From Gonocerus acuteangulatus (lineage: Eukaryota > Arthropoda > Insecta > Hemiptera > Coreidae), in contig OX328123.1 in NCBI GenBank assembly GCA_946811695.1, positions 47,758,009 to 47,822,008 of the forward strand: a stretch of DNA of 64,000 nucleotides, written 5' to 3'. The notes beneath the pieces are model-generated. The model was not told the origin of the DNA. It saw only the letters and a program-made list of their open reading frames with translations, and did not search any database. The first letter of the stretch is position 1. Each line of letters begins with the position of its first letter. The translations under genes were made by a program, and so were the position numbers. Below are positions 33,633-45,687 of the stretch, piece after piece.

Positions 33633-34444
33633 GTGGGATGTCTCGCATTGAGATGTCATAACTTTAGGGGTTTATTCTACGCCTCATTCGTAGTTCAGTG
33701 ATGCGGAAATCAGCGTCCTATCTCAACATAAAGCAGAGCTACTCAAACTTTTTTCTATTTTCGAAGTATTGTTTTTTCTTTTAATAAAAACTGTGTTTTT
33801 GGAATTTTGAATTAAAATGTATTGTAATAACGACCACATTTTTAGAATCTATATTAAATTTCCAATAAGAAATACTCATTATTGAAATATGACCATGTAA
33901 ATGAAGAGCTATATTAAAAGCTATATAGTTGTGAACTATTAATATTAGTGTTTCCTTAAATTATTCATTATATTAATCAGTTATTTCTGGACTTATAGGG
34001 TCGCCTTCGCCTCAAAAGTTGCATTATTTAATAAGCTTTAAAATAGTATCTCGTTGTTTTAGAAAAAAATATATTTGAATCTATTTTTTTCTGATTTATA
34101 AGTCAAAACCAATAAATGTGCTTTTGTGTGAAGGAGCCATCCTGAGCATATTCTTTAATTTCACACGATACTGGTGATGTCCCATCATTCAACGGTTGTT
34201 TCGAATTTGAAATTTCATTTACAATCTAAAAATGTGTTCGTTATTTACAATGCACATTAATTGAAAATCCCGAAAACGAAGTTTTAATTAAAAAAAAAAA
34301 AAAAAAAATACTCTTGAAAAAAGACAAACGTTTGAGTAGCTCTGCTTCATGTTCAGATAGAACGCTCATTTCTGCGTCATTGAACTGCAAATGAGGTGTA
34401 GAATAAACCCCTAAAGTAATGACATCTCTATGCGAGACACCCTG
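33633..34444. mobile_element. Mariner-type element with 150-bp inverted ends
   Basis: The right end is gcgagacaccctg, then TA. The left end is its decayed partner (gtgggatgtctcgc). The arms stay complementary for about 150 bp, including taggggtttattctac, then aaagcagagctactcaaa. The tip CAGGGTGTCYCG is shared with the 20593 and 36689 elements. No transposase frame survives. Confidence 0.65.
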
Positions 34445-34548
34445 TATATGAAGAATTCTACAAGTAAACACTATTCTCAACCCTTTCTTTCTTTGACTTC
34501 CTTTCAGGTATTTCAAGATGAATTTCCCACCTCAACATCTAACAGTAG

Positions 34549-35183
34549 TGTAAAAAGATTGCCACGCCACCATTTTTTATATGGTATGATGTGGAAGTAA
34601 TATTTTTGTGGGGCTGGATAAATAACTGGACTGTATGAATAATGAGTTGATAATTTATATTTATTGAGTACAAGATGATGAGTGGGGGGAAAATTGCCAA
34701 AATCAGAAACAAATGGTGGTTAATGGATTAATGAAATTTTGAAAGTTGTGGGACTGATGAGGTTGAAACAATGGTGAGCTGATGAAGTGGTGATGAAGAT
34801 GTTGGGCTGCTGGAGATCCATGAAGTTAGGTATATTAAATAGGTACCTGGTGACTGGTGCCTTGTGAGATATGGTACTCCAAGCTGAGTACTGCAATTCT
34901 CCCTGTGGCTTCATCTTCGGTCAGTTGGTGTCTTCTTCAGCTCCATGGCCCGGTGATTTGAGGTGACTACTCGGCCATGGTATATATAGTAAAGCCGGTG
35001 AAAGAGAACAAAAAACAAATTGACCTTACACGCTGTGTGAAAGCGAGGTGGACTTCGTTTTTCCGACTTGACCGGGGGTGGTTCGCCCAGTTGTCGTAGA
35101 CGGCGCCACCGTTGGCGGGGTTCATAAGAAGAAAAGCATCTTTAGGGTGGCAACCCTAAACAAGTAGGCTACCATCACTTACA
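34549..35183 (+). mobile_element. Candidate solo LTR
   Basis: 635 bp starting TGTAAAAAG and ending CACTTACA, so the ends form TGTAA/TTACA. The flanking 5-mers (agtag and agtgt) match only in part. A TATA-like box (ggtatatatagtaaag) lies at about 34979. Base composition is richer in G+C than its surroundings. No internal retrotransposon coding adjoins it, hence solo. The orientation is assumed from the TATA box. Confidence 0.4.
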
Positions 35184-35184
35184 A

Positions 35185-35187
<3 letters not shown>

Positions 35188-35234
<47 letters not shown>
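35188..35234. repeat. Poly-A run
   Basis: Homopolymer of about 46 A directly after the candidate LTR. Confidence 0.9.
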
Positions 35235-35236
<2 letters not shown>

Positions 35237-35287
35237 GGGTAGAAAACCCGAAACATCTAGATTTATTTTCAAACTATTTTTGTAAAC

Positions 35288-35955
35288 CGGTGGTTACCAA
35301 ACTTTTTTTTCTCACAGACCTCGTTTTCCGGGTTTTAGTAGACCACCTGCTTAGCTAATATGTCAGTTTTGGAAATTAATTAACTTCTTGTGTATTTTTA
35401 CTGATTTCTAACTGCAGTAACAACTGAATTTGGAAAAAGAATAAAAAACGCACATTAAAATAACATTAAAAAATAAGAATAAAAAGATAAAAAATAAAAT
35501 TTGGCATGAATAACATGAAATCGCTAAGTAAAAAATATACCCATTTTAGTAGAATGGGTGAAACTAATACTTTGATAATAAATTTTCAATATTTGACCTC
35601 AATTTAGCTACAGACTATTATATCTCCTTGTCAAGTGATGTCCAGATTTTTTCTGTTTTTGGTAGACGATTGGAAACCTCTTTTTACTCGGTACAAAGAT
35701 GGAAAACCAATTAAAACGTTCGCGTGATACTCCATAATATGGGGATATTTGACAGTTATATCTTTTTTAGTCTAGAAGAGCGAATAAAATATTTTAAACG
35801 GAACATCATAATATCTTCATAATTAAGAGCTGCTTAAATAAGATCTAATGTTCTGGGCACCCGTTTAGACATTATGAAGCCCGAATTCATTTTTCCACTC
35901 CACTGGACCTCATGTAGGTTGTCATCGATCCTTGGGACCACTTTAGGTATCACTG
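35288..35955. mobile_element. hAT-like non-autonomous element
   Basis: The left end CGGTGGTTACCAAAC resembles the common hAT tip CAGYGGTTCCCAAAC. The right end, read on the minus strand, is CAGTGATACCTAAAG. Flanking 8-mers TTGTAAAC and TCCTAAAC agree at six of eight positions, and hAT elements make 8-bp duplications. Length is 668 bp with no transposase frame. Confidence 0.55.
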
Positions 35956-36067
35956 TCCTAAACATAAGTAAAACTAAAGTTATCCATCGTCAAAGTAATT
36001 TGTGAAATAATGTATGTCATCAAGTATTTCTCATTATATTAATTGGCTAAAAAACTAAAGCCATCAG

Positions 36068-36150
36068 CTCTAGCCGAGCTAGAAAAGGGTAGTCACCTGT
36101 AAATAACCCGTCCTAAAAATCCGAGTTATGTACAAATGGACGTTAAAATA
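36068..36150 (+). mobile_element. SINE family B, 3' fragment
   Basis: The sequence gctagaaaagggtagtcacc, then ataacccgtcctaaaaatcc, then atggacgttaaaat matches the complement of 20035-20110. Only the tail end of the SINE is present. Confidence 0.6.
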
Positions 36151-36622
36151 GAAATTAATCAATTAATCATCTATAAAACTCTTCACTTCCCTTGCATTTT
36201 ATTGTGTTTTGTCGCACCTTTGTAATATATAGATCAGGTAACATGGGAGCCACAAGTTTGAGCAGCTTAGTCGTTACTCGTCAAAGAGATCACTCATCAT
36301 GATAAATAAACACCCTTTAAGATTACGCAATATACTTCAAGAATGGAAATTACAGTGAAAAATAAATATATTACAACAACAAGAGTAAGATGAATTGTCT
36401 TGAAGCTGACTATTGTATAATTTTGTACCTCTGGTTGTACTCTAGAGCCAGCTTGTAGAATATTCACACCACAACACCACATAGCTCCCTTAGGACCAGT
36501 CTACTCTTGGCAACCTCAATAACCTCTTGGGAACGGTTATGCAAGTATTTATTCTATTAATTATGGAATGATTTAATGATTGGTTACTACAGTTTTTCAT
36601 ATAGTGGTTAAACAACAATAAA

Positions 36623-36623
<1 letters not shown>

Positions 36624-36688
<65 letters not shown>
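36624..36688. repeat. (TC)n, (TA)n and (CA)n run
   Basis: Compound microsatellite immediately left of the 2-kb foldback element. Confidence 0.95.
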
Positions 36689-36690
<2 letters not shown>

Positions 36691-37397
36691 GGGTGTCCCG
36701 TAAATGTCTAGTCATATTGTGAGAGGTGATAGAGAACCTTTAGGGGAACAAAAAATGTTCTATGACGATTTTCCGAATTCTCGAACATAAGGGGAAAACG
36801 TCGTTTCATTGTTTTATCGACACAAACGTGGTTTTTATAAGAATAATCATTGTAGCTCCGGCCCAGATGGTTCTACTAGAAAGGAAGTGAAACCAATCGA
36901 AATCTGAGTAAATTTATTATAAGACTAGTTGATAGTAAACGTAAAAATGAATGAATGTAAGTATGTCTATCTTACCAGAAGAAAGCTATTCTAAATTCCC
37001 TGAAATTTTCTTGATATTTCTTACCAACGTTACTCTTCAATGGGCGGGATCTGAGATTTCCGGGTTACAGAAAAACTTCCTCATTTAACCAGCTTTCCAT
37101 TTATGTATCACAACCATGTGTTATTGAAGTATGTGAACGATTTAGGAACAAAAGTTTTTAAAAAAAAACGTGAATCTGTGAAAAGAAAATGTTTTTTTTC
37201 TTTAGTTTATTCAAAAAACTTAAAAGAAATATTTATTTTTTTGAATAAATTTATTTATTTTTTAGAAATATTTATTTTTTTTGAATTTACTTAAATATTA
37301 AGTACAATAATAAAAATTAATTTCACGAAAATAAAAAAAAAATCCTAATACAGTAAATAAATAAAATATATATTTATTTTGAATTTATTAATTGATA

Positions 37398-37627
37398 GGC
37401 TCAGTGCCGAAGGTGACTATCCCGTAATTATAAATATCTAAGAAAATTGGATTTAAAATTCGTATGAATCTGAAAAAAAAGTAGTCTTGGTGACAGAATT
37501 TTTTTCATTAAAGCACTTAAAACCATTCCCGTCACCGACAATTATTTTGTCCACATTCTTCCTACCTTTAACTACAAATTTTCATAGTTATTTCTAATTC
37601 TGGGTTAGTCCCCTTTGGCACTGAGCC
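37398..37627. mobile_element. Nested foldback 1
   Basis: The arms ggctcagtgccgaaggtgac and gtcccctttggcactgagcc are inverted partners enclosing a short A+T-rich centre. Confidence 0.7.
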
Positions 37628-37631
37628 CTTC

Positions 37632-38004
37632 AATTACAGTAACTAATACTGGGTCCAGGAGGTGGCCATTAATGAAACCCAATCACACATTAACCTCAGA
37701 AATTATTATTTTTATCTAGATCACGCATTTGAACACATTTTTGCAGGACTATCTACATCTTATTTATTAGGGATGGGATATTTAATTACCAAAAAGCACA
37801 CATGAGCTCACGAGAATCCCACGACGGTTCACCAGCGCAGACATGAGTATTAATTCTAGGTAAAGTATTTGATTTCTAATTATAAATACCTGTAAAAATG
37901 TGTTCAAATGCATGATCTAGGTAAAAATAATTCTTTCTGAGGTTAGGATATGGTTTGGGTTCATTAATGGCCGCCTCCTGGACCCAGTATTAGTTACTGT
38001 AATT
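37632..38004. mobile_element. Nested foldback 2
   Basis: The arms start aattacagtaactaatactg and continue through gggtccaggaggtggccatt; the complement ends at 38004. Both arms are highly similar over about 100 bp, with further pairing inward (tctagatcacgcatttgaac). Confidence 0.8.
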
Positions 38005-38689
38005 AACAAATTCAAAATAAATGTCTATTTTATTTATTTACCGTTTTATGATTTTTTTTTTATTTTCGTTGGAGTAACTTTTTTTATTGTTTTATGTAAA
38101 TATTTACTTAATATTTAGGTAAATATTTATAAAAACAAATATTTCTTTTAAGTTTTTTTATATAAACTGAAGAAAAAAAATTAATTTTCTTTTCACAGAT
38201 CCATGTTTTTTTTTTTTTTTAAATTTTGTTCCTAAATCGTTCACACACTTCAATAACACAGGGTTGTAATACATGAATGAAAAGCTGGTTAAATGAGGAA
38301 GTTTTTCTAAAACCCGGAAATCTCAGATTCCGCCCATTGAGGAGTAACGCTGGTAAGAAATATCAAGAAAATGTCAGGGAATTTAGAATAGCTTTCTTCT
38401 GGTAAGATAGACATACTTACATTCATTCATGTTTACGTTTACTATCAACTAGTCTTATAGTAAATTTACTCAGCTTTCGATTGGTTTCATTTTCTTTTTA
38501 TTAGAACCATCTGGGCCGGAGCTACAACGATTCTTCTTCTAAAAACCACGTTTGTCTCGATAAAACAATGAAACGACGTTTTCCCCCTTATGTGTGAGAA
38601 TTCGGAAAATCGTCATAGCACATTTCTTGTTTACCTAAAGGTCCTCTATCACCTCCCACAATATGACTAGACTTTTACGGGACACCGTG

Positions 38690-38697
38690 TATATATG

Positions 38698-38752
<55 letters not shown>
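38690..38752. repeat. (TA)n microsatellite
   Basis: TA array between the foldback element and the duplicated block. Confidence 0.95.
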
Positions 38753-38753
<1 letters not shown>

Positions 38754-39464
38754 GAACGGCCGTTCCATCTAAAAATACTATCCCAGCGACGAAAAATAAC
38801 ATCAAGCATATAAATCCTTACGGCGAGGAAAATAGAAGCAGGAGAGAAAAAAGACGCAATACCATCAGCGCTGCCAACGGACAGAATCCCAACTACACCA
38901 GGGAGCTTCAACACCATTCGTCCGCCGATACTGTGGCTAGAGGGGAGATAAGGAGCCCAGATCGAGAAAAATGTCATTCCCTTGGCTACCACCGAGGAAG
39001 AAACAAGTACCTGGCTGAAGAAGATGGAGATGAATCCATCGAAATATTCCGGGAAGAAGTGAGGAGCAGTACCACCGCTGGAGAGAAATGCCGTTCCATC
39101 TAAAAATACTATCCCAGCGACGAAAAATAACATCAAGCATATAAATCCTTACGGCGAGGAAAATAGAAGCAGGAGAGAAAAAAGACGCAATACCATCAGC
39201 GCTGCCAACGGACAGAATCCCAACTACACCAGGGAGCTTCAACACCATTCGTCCGCCGATACTGTGGCTAGAGGGGAGATAAGGAGCCCAGATCGAGAAA
39301 AATGTCATTCCCTTGGCTACCACCGAGGAAGAAACAAGTACCTGGCTGAAGAAGATGGAGATGAATCCATCGAAATATTCCGGGAAGAAGTGAGGAGCAG
39401 TACCACCGCTGGAGAGAAATGCCGTTCCATCTAAAAATACTATCCCAGCGACGAAAAATAACAT

Positions 39465-39467
<3 letters not shown>
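38753..39467. repeat. 331-bp exact tandem duplication in (TA)n
   Basis: gccgttccatct begins at 38759, 39090 and 39421, a period of 331. The two full units look identical, followed by a 46-base third start. The unit is far richer in G+C than the flanking TA arrays. The left junction forms a perfect palindrome (ATGGAACGGCCGTTCCAT, 38751-38768). A plus-strand frame of about 110 charged residues and a hydrophobic minus-strand frame of 176 codons span it. As 331 is not a multiple of three, frames change between units. I recognise no protein. Confidence 0.85.
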
Positions 39468-39756
<289 letters not shown>

Positions 39757-41089
39757 TTAAAATAATAATAATATATGTATACTAAATTGCTTTGCTATTT
39801 CATTATTGTGATAACACTGCTCGCATGCTGCATCAGAATTCTGTATCAAAATTAAAAAATAGAATGTTTACTTGAAACTTAAGACATTTTATTTGTTTCT
39901 AAATTACAAAAATCTCTACTCATTACGTTAATTTGCTTTGTCTTTCCATCGAGGTTTTAAACTGAGCCAAGCGACGCTTTCATAGATTTTTAAAATATAT
40001 ATAAACAGGTCAAATAGGTGCTGTAATCTGGAGTCCTGATAATTGAAAATAATCTCACTGGAGAATTGGAATGTCTGAAAACAACTTTGGAGGGGTTGGA
40101 GAAAATTGGAAATCGATTTACTCTTCAGGTGGTAGTAACTACTACATAGTTCCGCTTCCATCAATGATTTTCCCCAGATCATAAAAAAAGAACAAATATG
40201 TAGGGGAAGGGTCTTGCCACCCTCCCTAAATAGCCAAGGCGTTGAAAGGAGCACTTTCACCTTGCCCGGTAATTCAAGAAGAAAACCCGACTAACATTTT
40301 TTTTTTTTAAATTTCAGATGGTTGTGTTATTCTTTCTTCTACTCTTCCATCAAAATAAGAATACAAGATTTTTAAATAAGCCAGTATCCAAACAACTCCA
40401 ATTCCTCTTACTGTCTTACTTATTGAAAATAATTAAATTTCAAAATAAAATGTTCATAATATAGTTGTGACCCAACGCACACGAAAATCATCCTTGGTTA
40501 GTTAATAAGTTCCAGGAAATACTGCAATATTATTTATCCCGAAGGAAGCAATTTATTTTAGAATATATAGACTGGAAAATCTTGTGTGATAAGCTCAAGA
40601 TTTGGAACTCGCTTCTTAATTATTTCCTCAACTTCCCTCGACCTCTTACATTTACTTTTAAGTTGAACGGTTTCCACCACTTGTCGCAGTGCATTTCTAT
40701 GCCTTATATTTTCTTAAAATTCTAGTTGAATTTTCTCACCTATAATTTAATCTTATAATTACAAAGAACAAGATTTGATCTAAAAAAAAAACACTCGGAC
40801 CGGTATGGTCCTCACACGGTTTTTGTGGTCGCTGATTGCTATGAGCGGGTACTTTAACCTGTATCACATTAAATAAGATCAATTGAAGGTCAAATAGAAA
40901 AACAACCGTAGGAATCAACTAGTGTTTATTATATGTTATTCATTTCTATCACAAGGATACAGATAGTTTCTCGTAGAAGGATACAGATATCGCTTCAAGA
41001 ATAGTTTTATTCATTTTGCTAAGTTACAAATCTATAAAATCTGTACCTTCAAGCATATTAACGCGAAAAAGTTAGCTCTGCGATTTATT

Positions 41090-41301
41090 TCGATTCTGCT
41101 GGTTAACGAACTTGGCCTTCGGAATTGGACTAAAGTTTTTAACCAAATTTTATTAAAAGAGAACCATTTTTGAGATAGCTAAAGAGTGAACCGTTTGACC
41201 AAACTTGGCCCAGGTCTTCATCCTGGGAGTGCTATTTGGTTTGTATTTAATTTTCGAATTTCCAATTGCAGAAAATAGGTGGCACGCCGGGTAACAGTTA
41301 G
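41090..41301 (+). mobile_element. Helitron 3' relic inside the 2.6-kb element
   Basis: The segment starts gattctgctggttaacgaac, a block also in the Helitron-like repeats at 22875 and 25175 (complement). It ends ggcacgccgggtaacagTTAG, close to the large Helitron's gcacaccgggtaacagCTAG, with the first base of CTAG mutated. Confidence 0.5.
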
Positions 41302-41751
41302 TAAATAAATAAAGTTGCAAATGACTTCTTAGTTATAAATTCGTGGGAAATAAACCTTCTACCGTAATGATCTTCGGGAAGGATGAGTGACACTTCATTG
41401 GAAATATATATATATTTTTTTTATAAGTACTATGCAGTAGATGACCATATATAATTGCATATTAAATAAAATAGAGTCGTTGTTTCCATCTACATAAATC
41501 ATATGCAATAATGTTTTCCTAGATTAATTAGGGAACAACAAACCTAGGGAAAAAACACAATAATGAAAACAAGGCAATAACAACAGACGGTAACAAGCAA
41601 AGTTGTTGATTGGCTCGTCAAGAGGAAAATGTTTGTTTTGTTTTGTTGTGGAATAACCGCGGCACTCAACACTGTAAGTCCCAGTATGCCTTGCGTTTTA
41701 ACAGTCGTACAAAGCATCATCATCGTTCTCATCCATAATATTTTTAAAGCG

Positions 41752-41778
41752 TAAAAAAAAAAAAAAAAAAAAAAAAAA
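41752..41778. repeat. Poly-A run
   Basis: Homopolymer of about 27 A. Confidence 0.85.
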
Positions 41779-42186
41779 TCCAGTTTTCTATTTTAATATT
41801 TATCGTGTATGTGCCAGACATAAAGCCAGTAAAACCAATATAAATGCATGAAAACGAATAATAATAATAACTAATAGTTGAATTCATAGAGTTAAAATCT
41901 CTGTAGTTGTAAATGGTTTCGAAGGTTACTTTAGAACATAGGACTAATCAAACTATAATTAAAAAAACAAAATTAATTAATAAATAAACGAAGATAACAA
42001 AAGTTTGACATATTAAAATAATATTTCAGGTGTTTAATTTGTTATAAGAAGAATTCGATTGAAAGGAAAGGCAAATGAATGAAAAGAGTAGATTTATTTG
42101 TAATTTAAAAACAAGTAAAATGCCTTAGGTTTCGAGTCAACATTCTATTCTTTTGATACGGAGTTCTCATGCAGCATGCCAATAAC

Positions 42187-42365
42187 TTTTTTTTTTTTTT
42201 AGGCGCATCTTCTACATCTAGGTCTTTAGCGCCGACATCCAGGGTGCAGCGAGGAATTTTACCAGCGAGCCGTGGGATGATAAAATTCCTGCCGGAGGTT
42301 GGGAATCGAACCCACCATCTCCCGCCTATGAATCCAAGGCGCTAGCCATTAGACCACGGGAGACG
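42187..42365 (-). mobile_element. tRNA-derived SINE, family A (best copy)
   Basis: On the minus strand the head has the A-box-like tggtctaatggctagcg and the B box ggttcgattcccaacc. The body is nearly the same as in other copies (gaggaattttaccagcg on the plus strand), and the tail is A-rich. Flanking 8-mers CCAATAAC and CCAGTAAT are a likely target-site duplication. The inverted partner sequence at 39815-39835 lacks the SINE and gives the empty site. Pol III boxes would drive its transcription. Confidence 0.85.
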
Positions 42366-42410
42366 CCAGTAATGTTATCACAATAATGAAATAGTAAAGC
42401 AATTTAGTAT

Positions 42411-42411
42411 T

Positions 42412-42462
<51 letters not shown>

Positions 42463-42463
42463 T

Positions 42464-42515
<52 letters not shown>
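42411..42515. repeat. (TA)n microsatellite
   Basis: Two TA arrays separated by actatacat. Confidence 0.95.
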
Positions 42516-42521
<6 letters not shown>

Positions 42522-42529
42522 TGTATAAA

Positions 42530-43690
42530 ATTAATATTAATTTCGTTTAGAACCTCCTGCTCAAATTCAGGAACATAAATATGCTTCAGGAAAATGTACT
42601 GGAATTGTTCAGTGTGTGAACAATTGATTGTCCATGTGCATTTCGTTGCGTATTCATGTTAATATCAACCTTGTTGTTATTTTGATTAGAATAGTACTTG
42701 GAAATCAATATGACATCGGTTCATAAATCAAATAATTCTGGCATATTGCACGAGAATGTCGAGTAAAGGTCAAATGATCATAACGGTAATGAAGCGTAAA
42801 CATATTCCTGTCATCATTTTGTCTACTGTTCAATAGTGAATGTTTGGACTTATTAATTCATTTGGGGAAGTAAAACATTATTATCAATGGAGAAATAAAC
42901 AGGAGCTGAAACCAATCTGTGCTTTAAATAAATAAAGTGGTAATTTTGAATCACTGAACTAAACATTTTAATATTTAGTATTGACATGCTGTTATATGCC
43001 CTAATGACGTTCATAATGAAAACCTCATTTCGTTTCATTTCGCTATATATTTTCTTGTTGTTTGGTAAAATTTATATTCCAATCCAGGATTGAATCATAG
43101 TTAGATATATTTTTGTAGAGAGAATAACTAAGAGAAGTCTCATCTTGGGAAGTTGGGTATGACTTAAGTAATTTACAAATTTTCCAAGTTCAAGGAGAAC
43201 ATTAAACTCAAAATGATCAGGTATTTTTTCAACTTTTCCCCCAAACAGTCTCTTTTGATATATAATTGTCAAACAAATAAAAATAAAAGACAATATATTT
43301 TTTAATGAAGGAAATAGGTGGAAAATACTCAAAAAGTTTTGGGCCCCCCTTGGTAAAGGGTATGACTGGAAACTTCTTGGGCATCATAGAATTAATACTC
43401 ACTTTATTATTTTAAAAATACATATTTCTTCTTTTTTTTTAAAAAAAATAAAGTTTACATTGAACTGCAATGTGCATGTTAGAATAGTCTCTCGGCTAAA
43501 ACAAGTAGTTAAGTCATTGAGAATGATGCTAATCGAAACGCATTAAATAATTGCCGGGGCAATTGGGAGAATGTGATGGCTGCTATATACAGTGAGGGTG
43601 AATGAAATTTCGAAAATTCAGTAAGCTTACGAGATTCCTAAAACTGTTATATAATACGCACATATATATCATTTCATTTAAATTCATTTT
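42530..43690. other. No gene seen
   Basis: A+T-rich stretch with only short open frames (minus 42853-43038 and minus 43072-43332), which I cannot link to any family. Confidence 0.35.
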
Positions 43691-43699
43691 TTTACGTTT

Positions 43700-43872
43700 T
43701 TCGACAAAGGTTATCTACAGGTCATAACCCTTCTCTATCTAGGATATGAGTGATGGCTCTCGTTCCTTCGAAAGAAAACCTATAACCTATATCGGAAATC
43801 AAACCTCGGGGCATGGAATGTTCGCCCCATAACACTCCCGTACATGGGCCTCATTATCCCCCATGAGATCTG
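43700..43872 (-). mobile_element. SINE family B, decayed
   Basis: Same order as 20058-20225: ggttatctacaggtcataac, then atctaggatatgagtgatgg, then the decayed B-box complement (ggaaatcaaacctcgggg), then catgggcctc. Confidence 0.55.
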
Positions 43873-44600
43873 GCACGTATCTCACCTCTATCAGCCCAAT
43901 TTGATATGACCTCATCACAAATCACATTCGACACATAGTCATAAGACTAGTAGTGTAGTCATGTATAGACATGTTCGACGTTGCCACCCTAAATATAAGC
44001 CAATTTCAAGATTTAAAAAAAAATAAAATCAAACAAGCAAATACAACGTGTAAAAAAAAAAAACCATATTTTCATTTATTGGAATATTTTGACTACCATG
44101 TCTTAATATTTAATTAACTTATACAACGTGGCATATTGGTGTCAAAGAGAAATATAATAGATAATTTTAAAATTTGAGTTTCTGCTTCCGAGGATAAAAC
44201 AATCAATATGAGCAATATCATTTATTATTAATTTTAATTAGTAATTTATTTATGTTCGAAGATTTACAAATCTGTTGCCTAAAAAAAAGCCAAAAACAAA
44301 TCGAATCTTGTCAGGCGCTTTATAAGCTGATACTGTTTGGAAGATCTAAAATATGTAATTATTTTCAATAGCGAGCAGTATTTTATTTCTTTAACCTTTG
44401 TACAAATAATCTTCTACAAATTTACATGTTGCTTCATTTTTATGTAGTTTTTTCCTACGCTACCTGCAATTTTTCTTTGTAGGTATGTTGTCTCTTAAGC
44501 AGCCCAATTTATAATTATTTATGAACCACATTATAATATATATACTATATGATATAATATATAATAATATACTATTAATTTATTACATGATAATACATAT

Positions 44601-44647
44601 TACATTAATTAATATATTACATATAATAATATACTGACGGATGTTTG

Positions 44648-44698
<51 letters not shown>

Positions 44699-44748
44699 GA
44701 GAGCAAACATCCGTCAGTATATTATTATACGTAATATATTAATTACAT
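44601..44748. mobile_element. Foldback element with (TA)n core
   Basis: The arms (tactgacggatgtttgctct and its complement, with A+T-rich extensions) are about 55 bp and flank a TA run at 44653-44692. Part of the arm (caaacatccgtcagta) recurs at 44777. Confidence 0.8.
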
Positions 44749-45194
44749 ATAAATAAATAAATAATCTTGTACAACAAACATCCGTCAGTAAATGACATTC
44801 TAAGAGGAATTCTATTTTACAGCAACAATACATTGAAGAGGGGATCTTGTTTGTCATTTTCTGTAAAAGTTCTAGTAATAAGTAACTATTTATGAACTAT
44901 AGTATAATATATAGAAGAGCTCCGCCAGTTAATTAATTTTTCAATTTTTACTAAAAACTGAAATTTTGAATATTAAATCACTAATTTTTTATAACGTCCA
45001 ATGTATTATACAATGTTCTGATAAAGTTACATTGTAGTGTAGCTAATCTATGCCTTTTAGGGCTATCAAATCGTCTGGATTATGACTCTATGCTCATCTA
45101 TTAGATAAATTAACTTGCGATAATGATATATAAAGCCCGGTCACCTATGGTAAGGCACCCAAACGTAAAACTGTAGTATCTGGGTTAAAATTTA

Positions 45195-45470
45195 ACCAAG
45201 CAGGTGAACCATTCTGAAAGTGGAAAAATCAGTCCCGTGACAGTCTACAACGGCCCACAGGGGCATACAGAGCCGCCTGATTTTTCTCTTTGCAGGTGCC
45301 CATTAATAAATTAATTAAAGGCTGGGAAGGCCTAGGGACGTTCTGGGACCCCGAATCCAACCCTCGACCGACGACACTAAAAGATATCTTTAGTGCGTGC
45401 CCGAGTTCTGAACCCAGGTCCTCCAGCATTGTACCTAAGTGTTAAAGCCCGCGCCCCAACAATTCCTAAA
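45195..45470 (-). mobile_element. tRNA-related SINE, family C
   Basis: On the minus strand the head has ttgggg then gcgcgggctttaac and ggacctgggttcagaactcg (a B-box-like ggttcagaact). It continues with cggtcgagggttggattc, matching the body at 3930-3960. It is about 275 bp and ends near gcaggtgaaccattc on the plus strand. Confidence 0.65.
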
Positions 45471-45687
45471 GAAACTCCTTCGTTCAAGAAACAAAAGCTT
45501 AATTTACTGTAAACTGCTATCGTGAGAAAATTAAGTTCAGTGATTATAAACATTTTTACTTTTATACTAATCGCCATAATTAAAAAATGTTTTATAAATT
45601 ATTAAAAAAAAAGACTTCAGCTATTAAGGATTATTTTTGGGAATACTACCACCACATTAACGCTTGCATTTTAAAGACAGAAGCATG

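Larger units (their letters stand above)
36689..38689. mobile_element. 2-kb mariner-type foldback with nested foldbacks
   Basis: The left end CAGGGTGTCCCGTAAATGTC and the right complement (with acaccgtg at the tip) continue as inverted arms of several hundred bases (36689 to about 37250, and about 38140 to 38689). The first 540 bp resemble the 545-bp element at 20593-21137. The centre holds two separate palindromic elements at 37398-37627 and 37632-38004. TA follows the right end but not the left end, which abuts (CA)n. Confidence 0.75.
39779..42410. mobile_element. 2.6-kb inverted-repeat element, SINE inside right arm
   Basis: The left arm (39779-39950) starts atactaaattgctttgctat. The right arm (42057-42410) is its complement, interrupted by a SINE at 42187-42365. 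After removing the SINE both arms are about 170 bp. (TA)n lies outside both ends. The interior has a 110-codon minus-strand frame (39928-40260) that I do not recognise and a Helitron 3' relic at 41301. No transposase is identified, so the class is unknown. Confidence 0.55.

Noticed and set aside
34241..34516. 91-codon minus-strand frame as a mariner transposase
   Set aside because: It lies across the element's right inverted repeat and a poly-A/T tract and shows no DDE/D or helix-turn-helix motif.
38675..39467. 146-, 153- and 176-codon frames over the 331-bp duplication
   Set aside because: They overlap on opposite strands, change frame between units and run into TA repeats. No family is recognised, so I did not list them as genes.
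42300..42365. Functional tRNA gene on the minus strand
   Set aside because: Same reason: it is the head of a SINE with target-site duplication, not a free tRNA.
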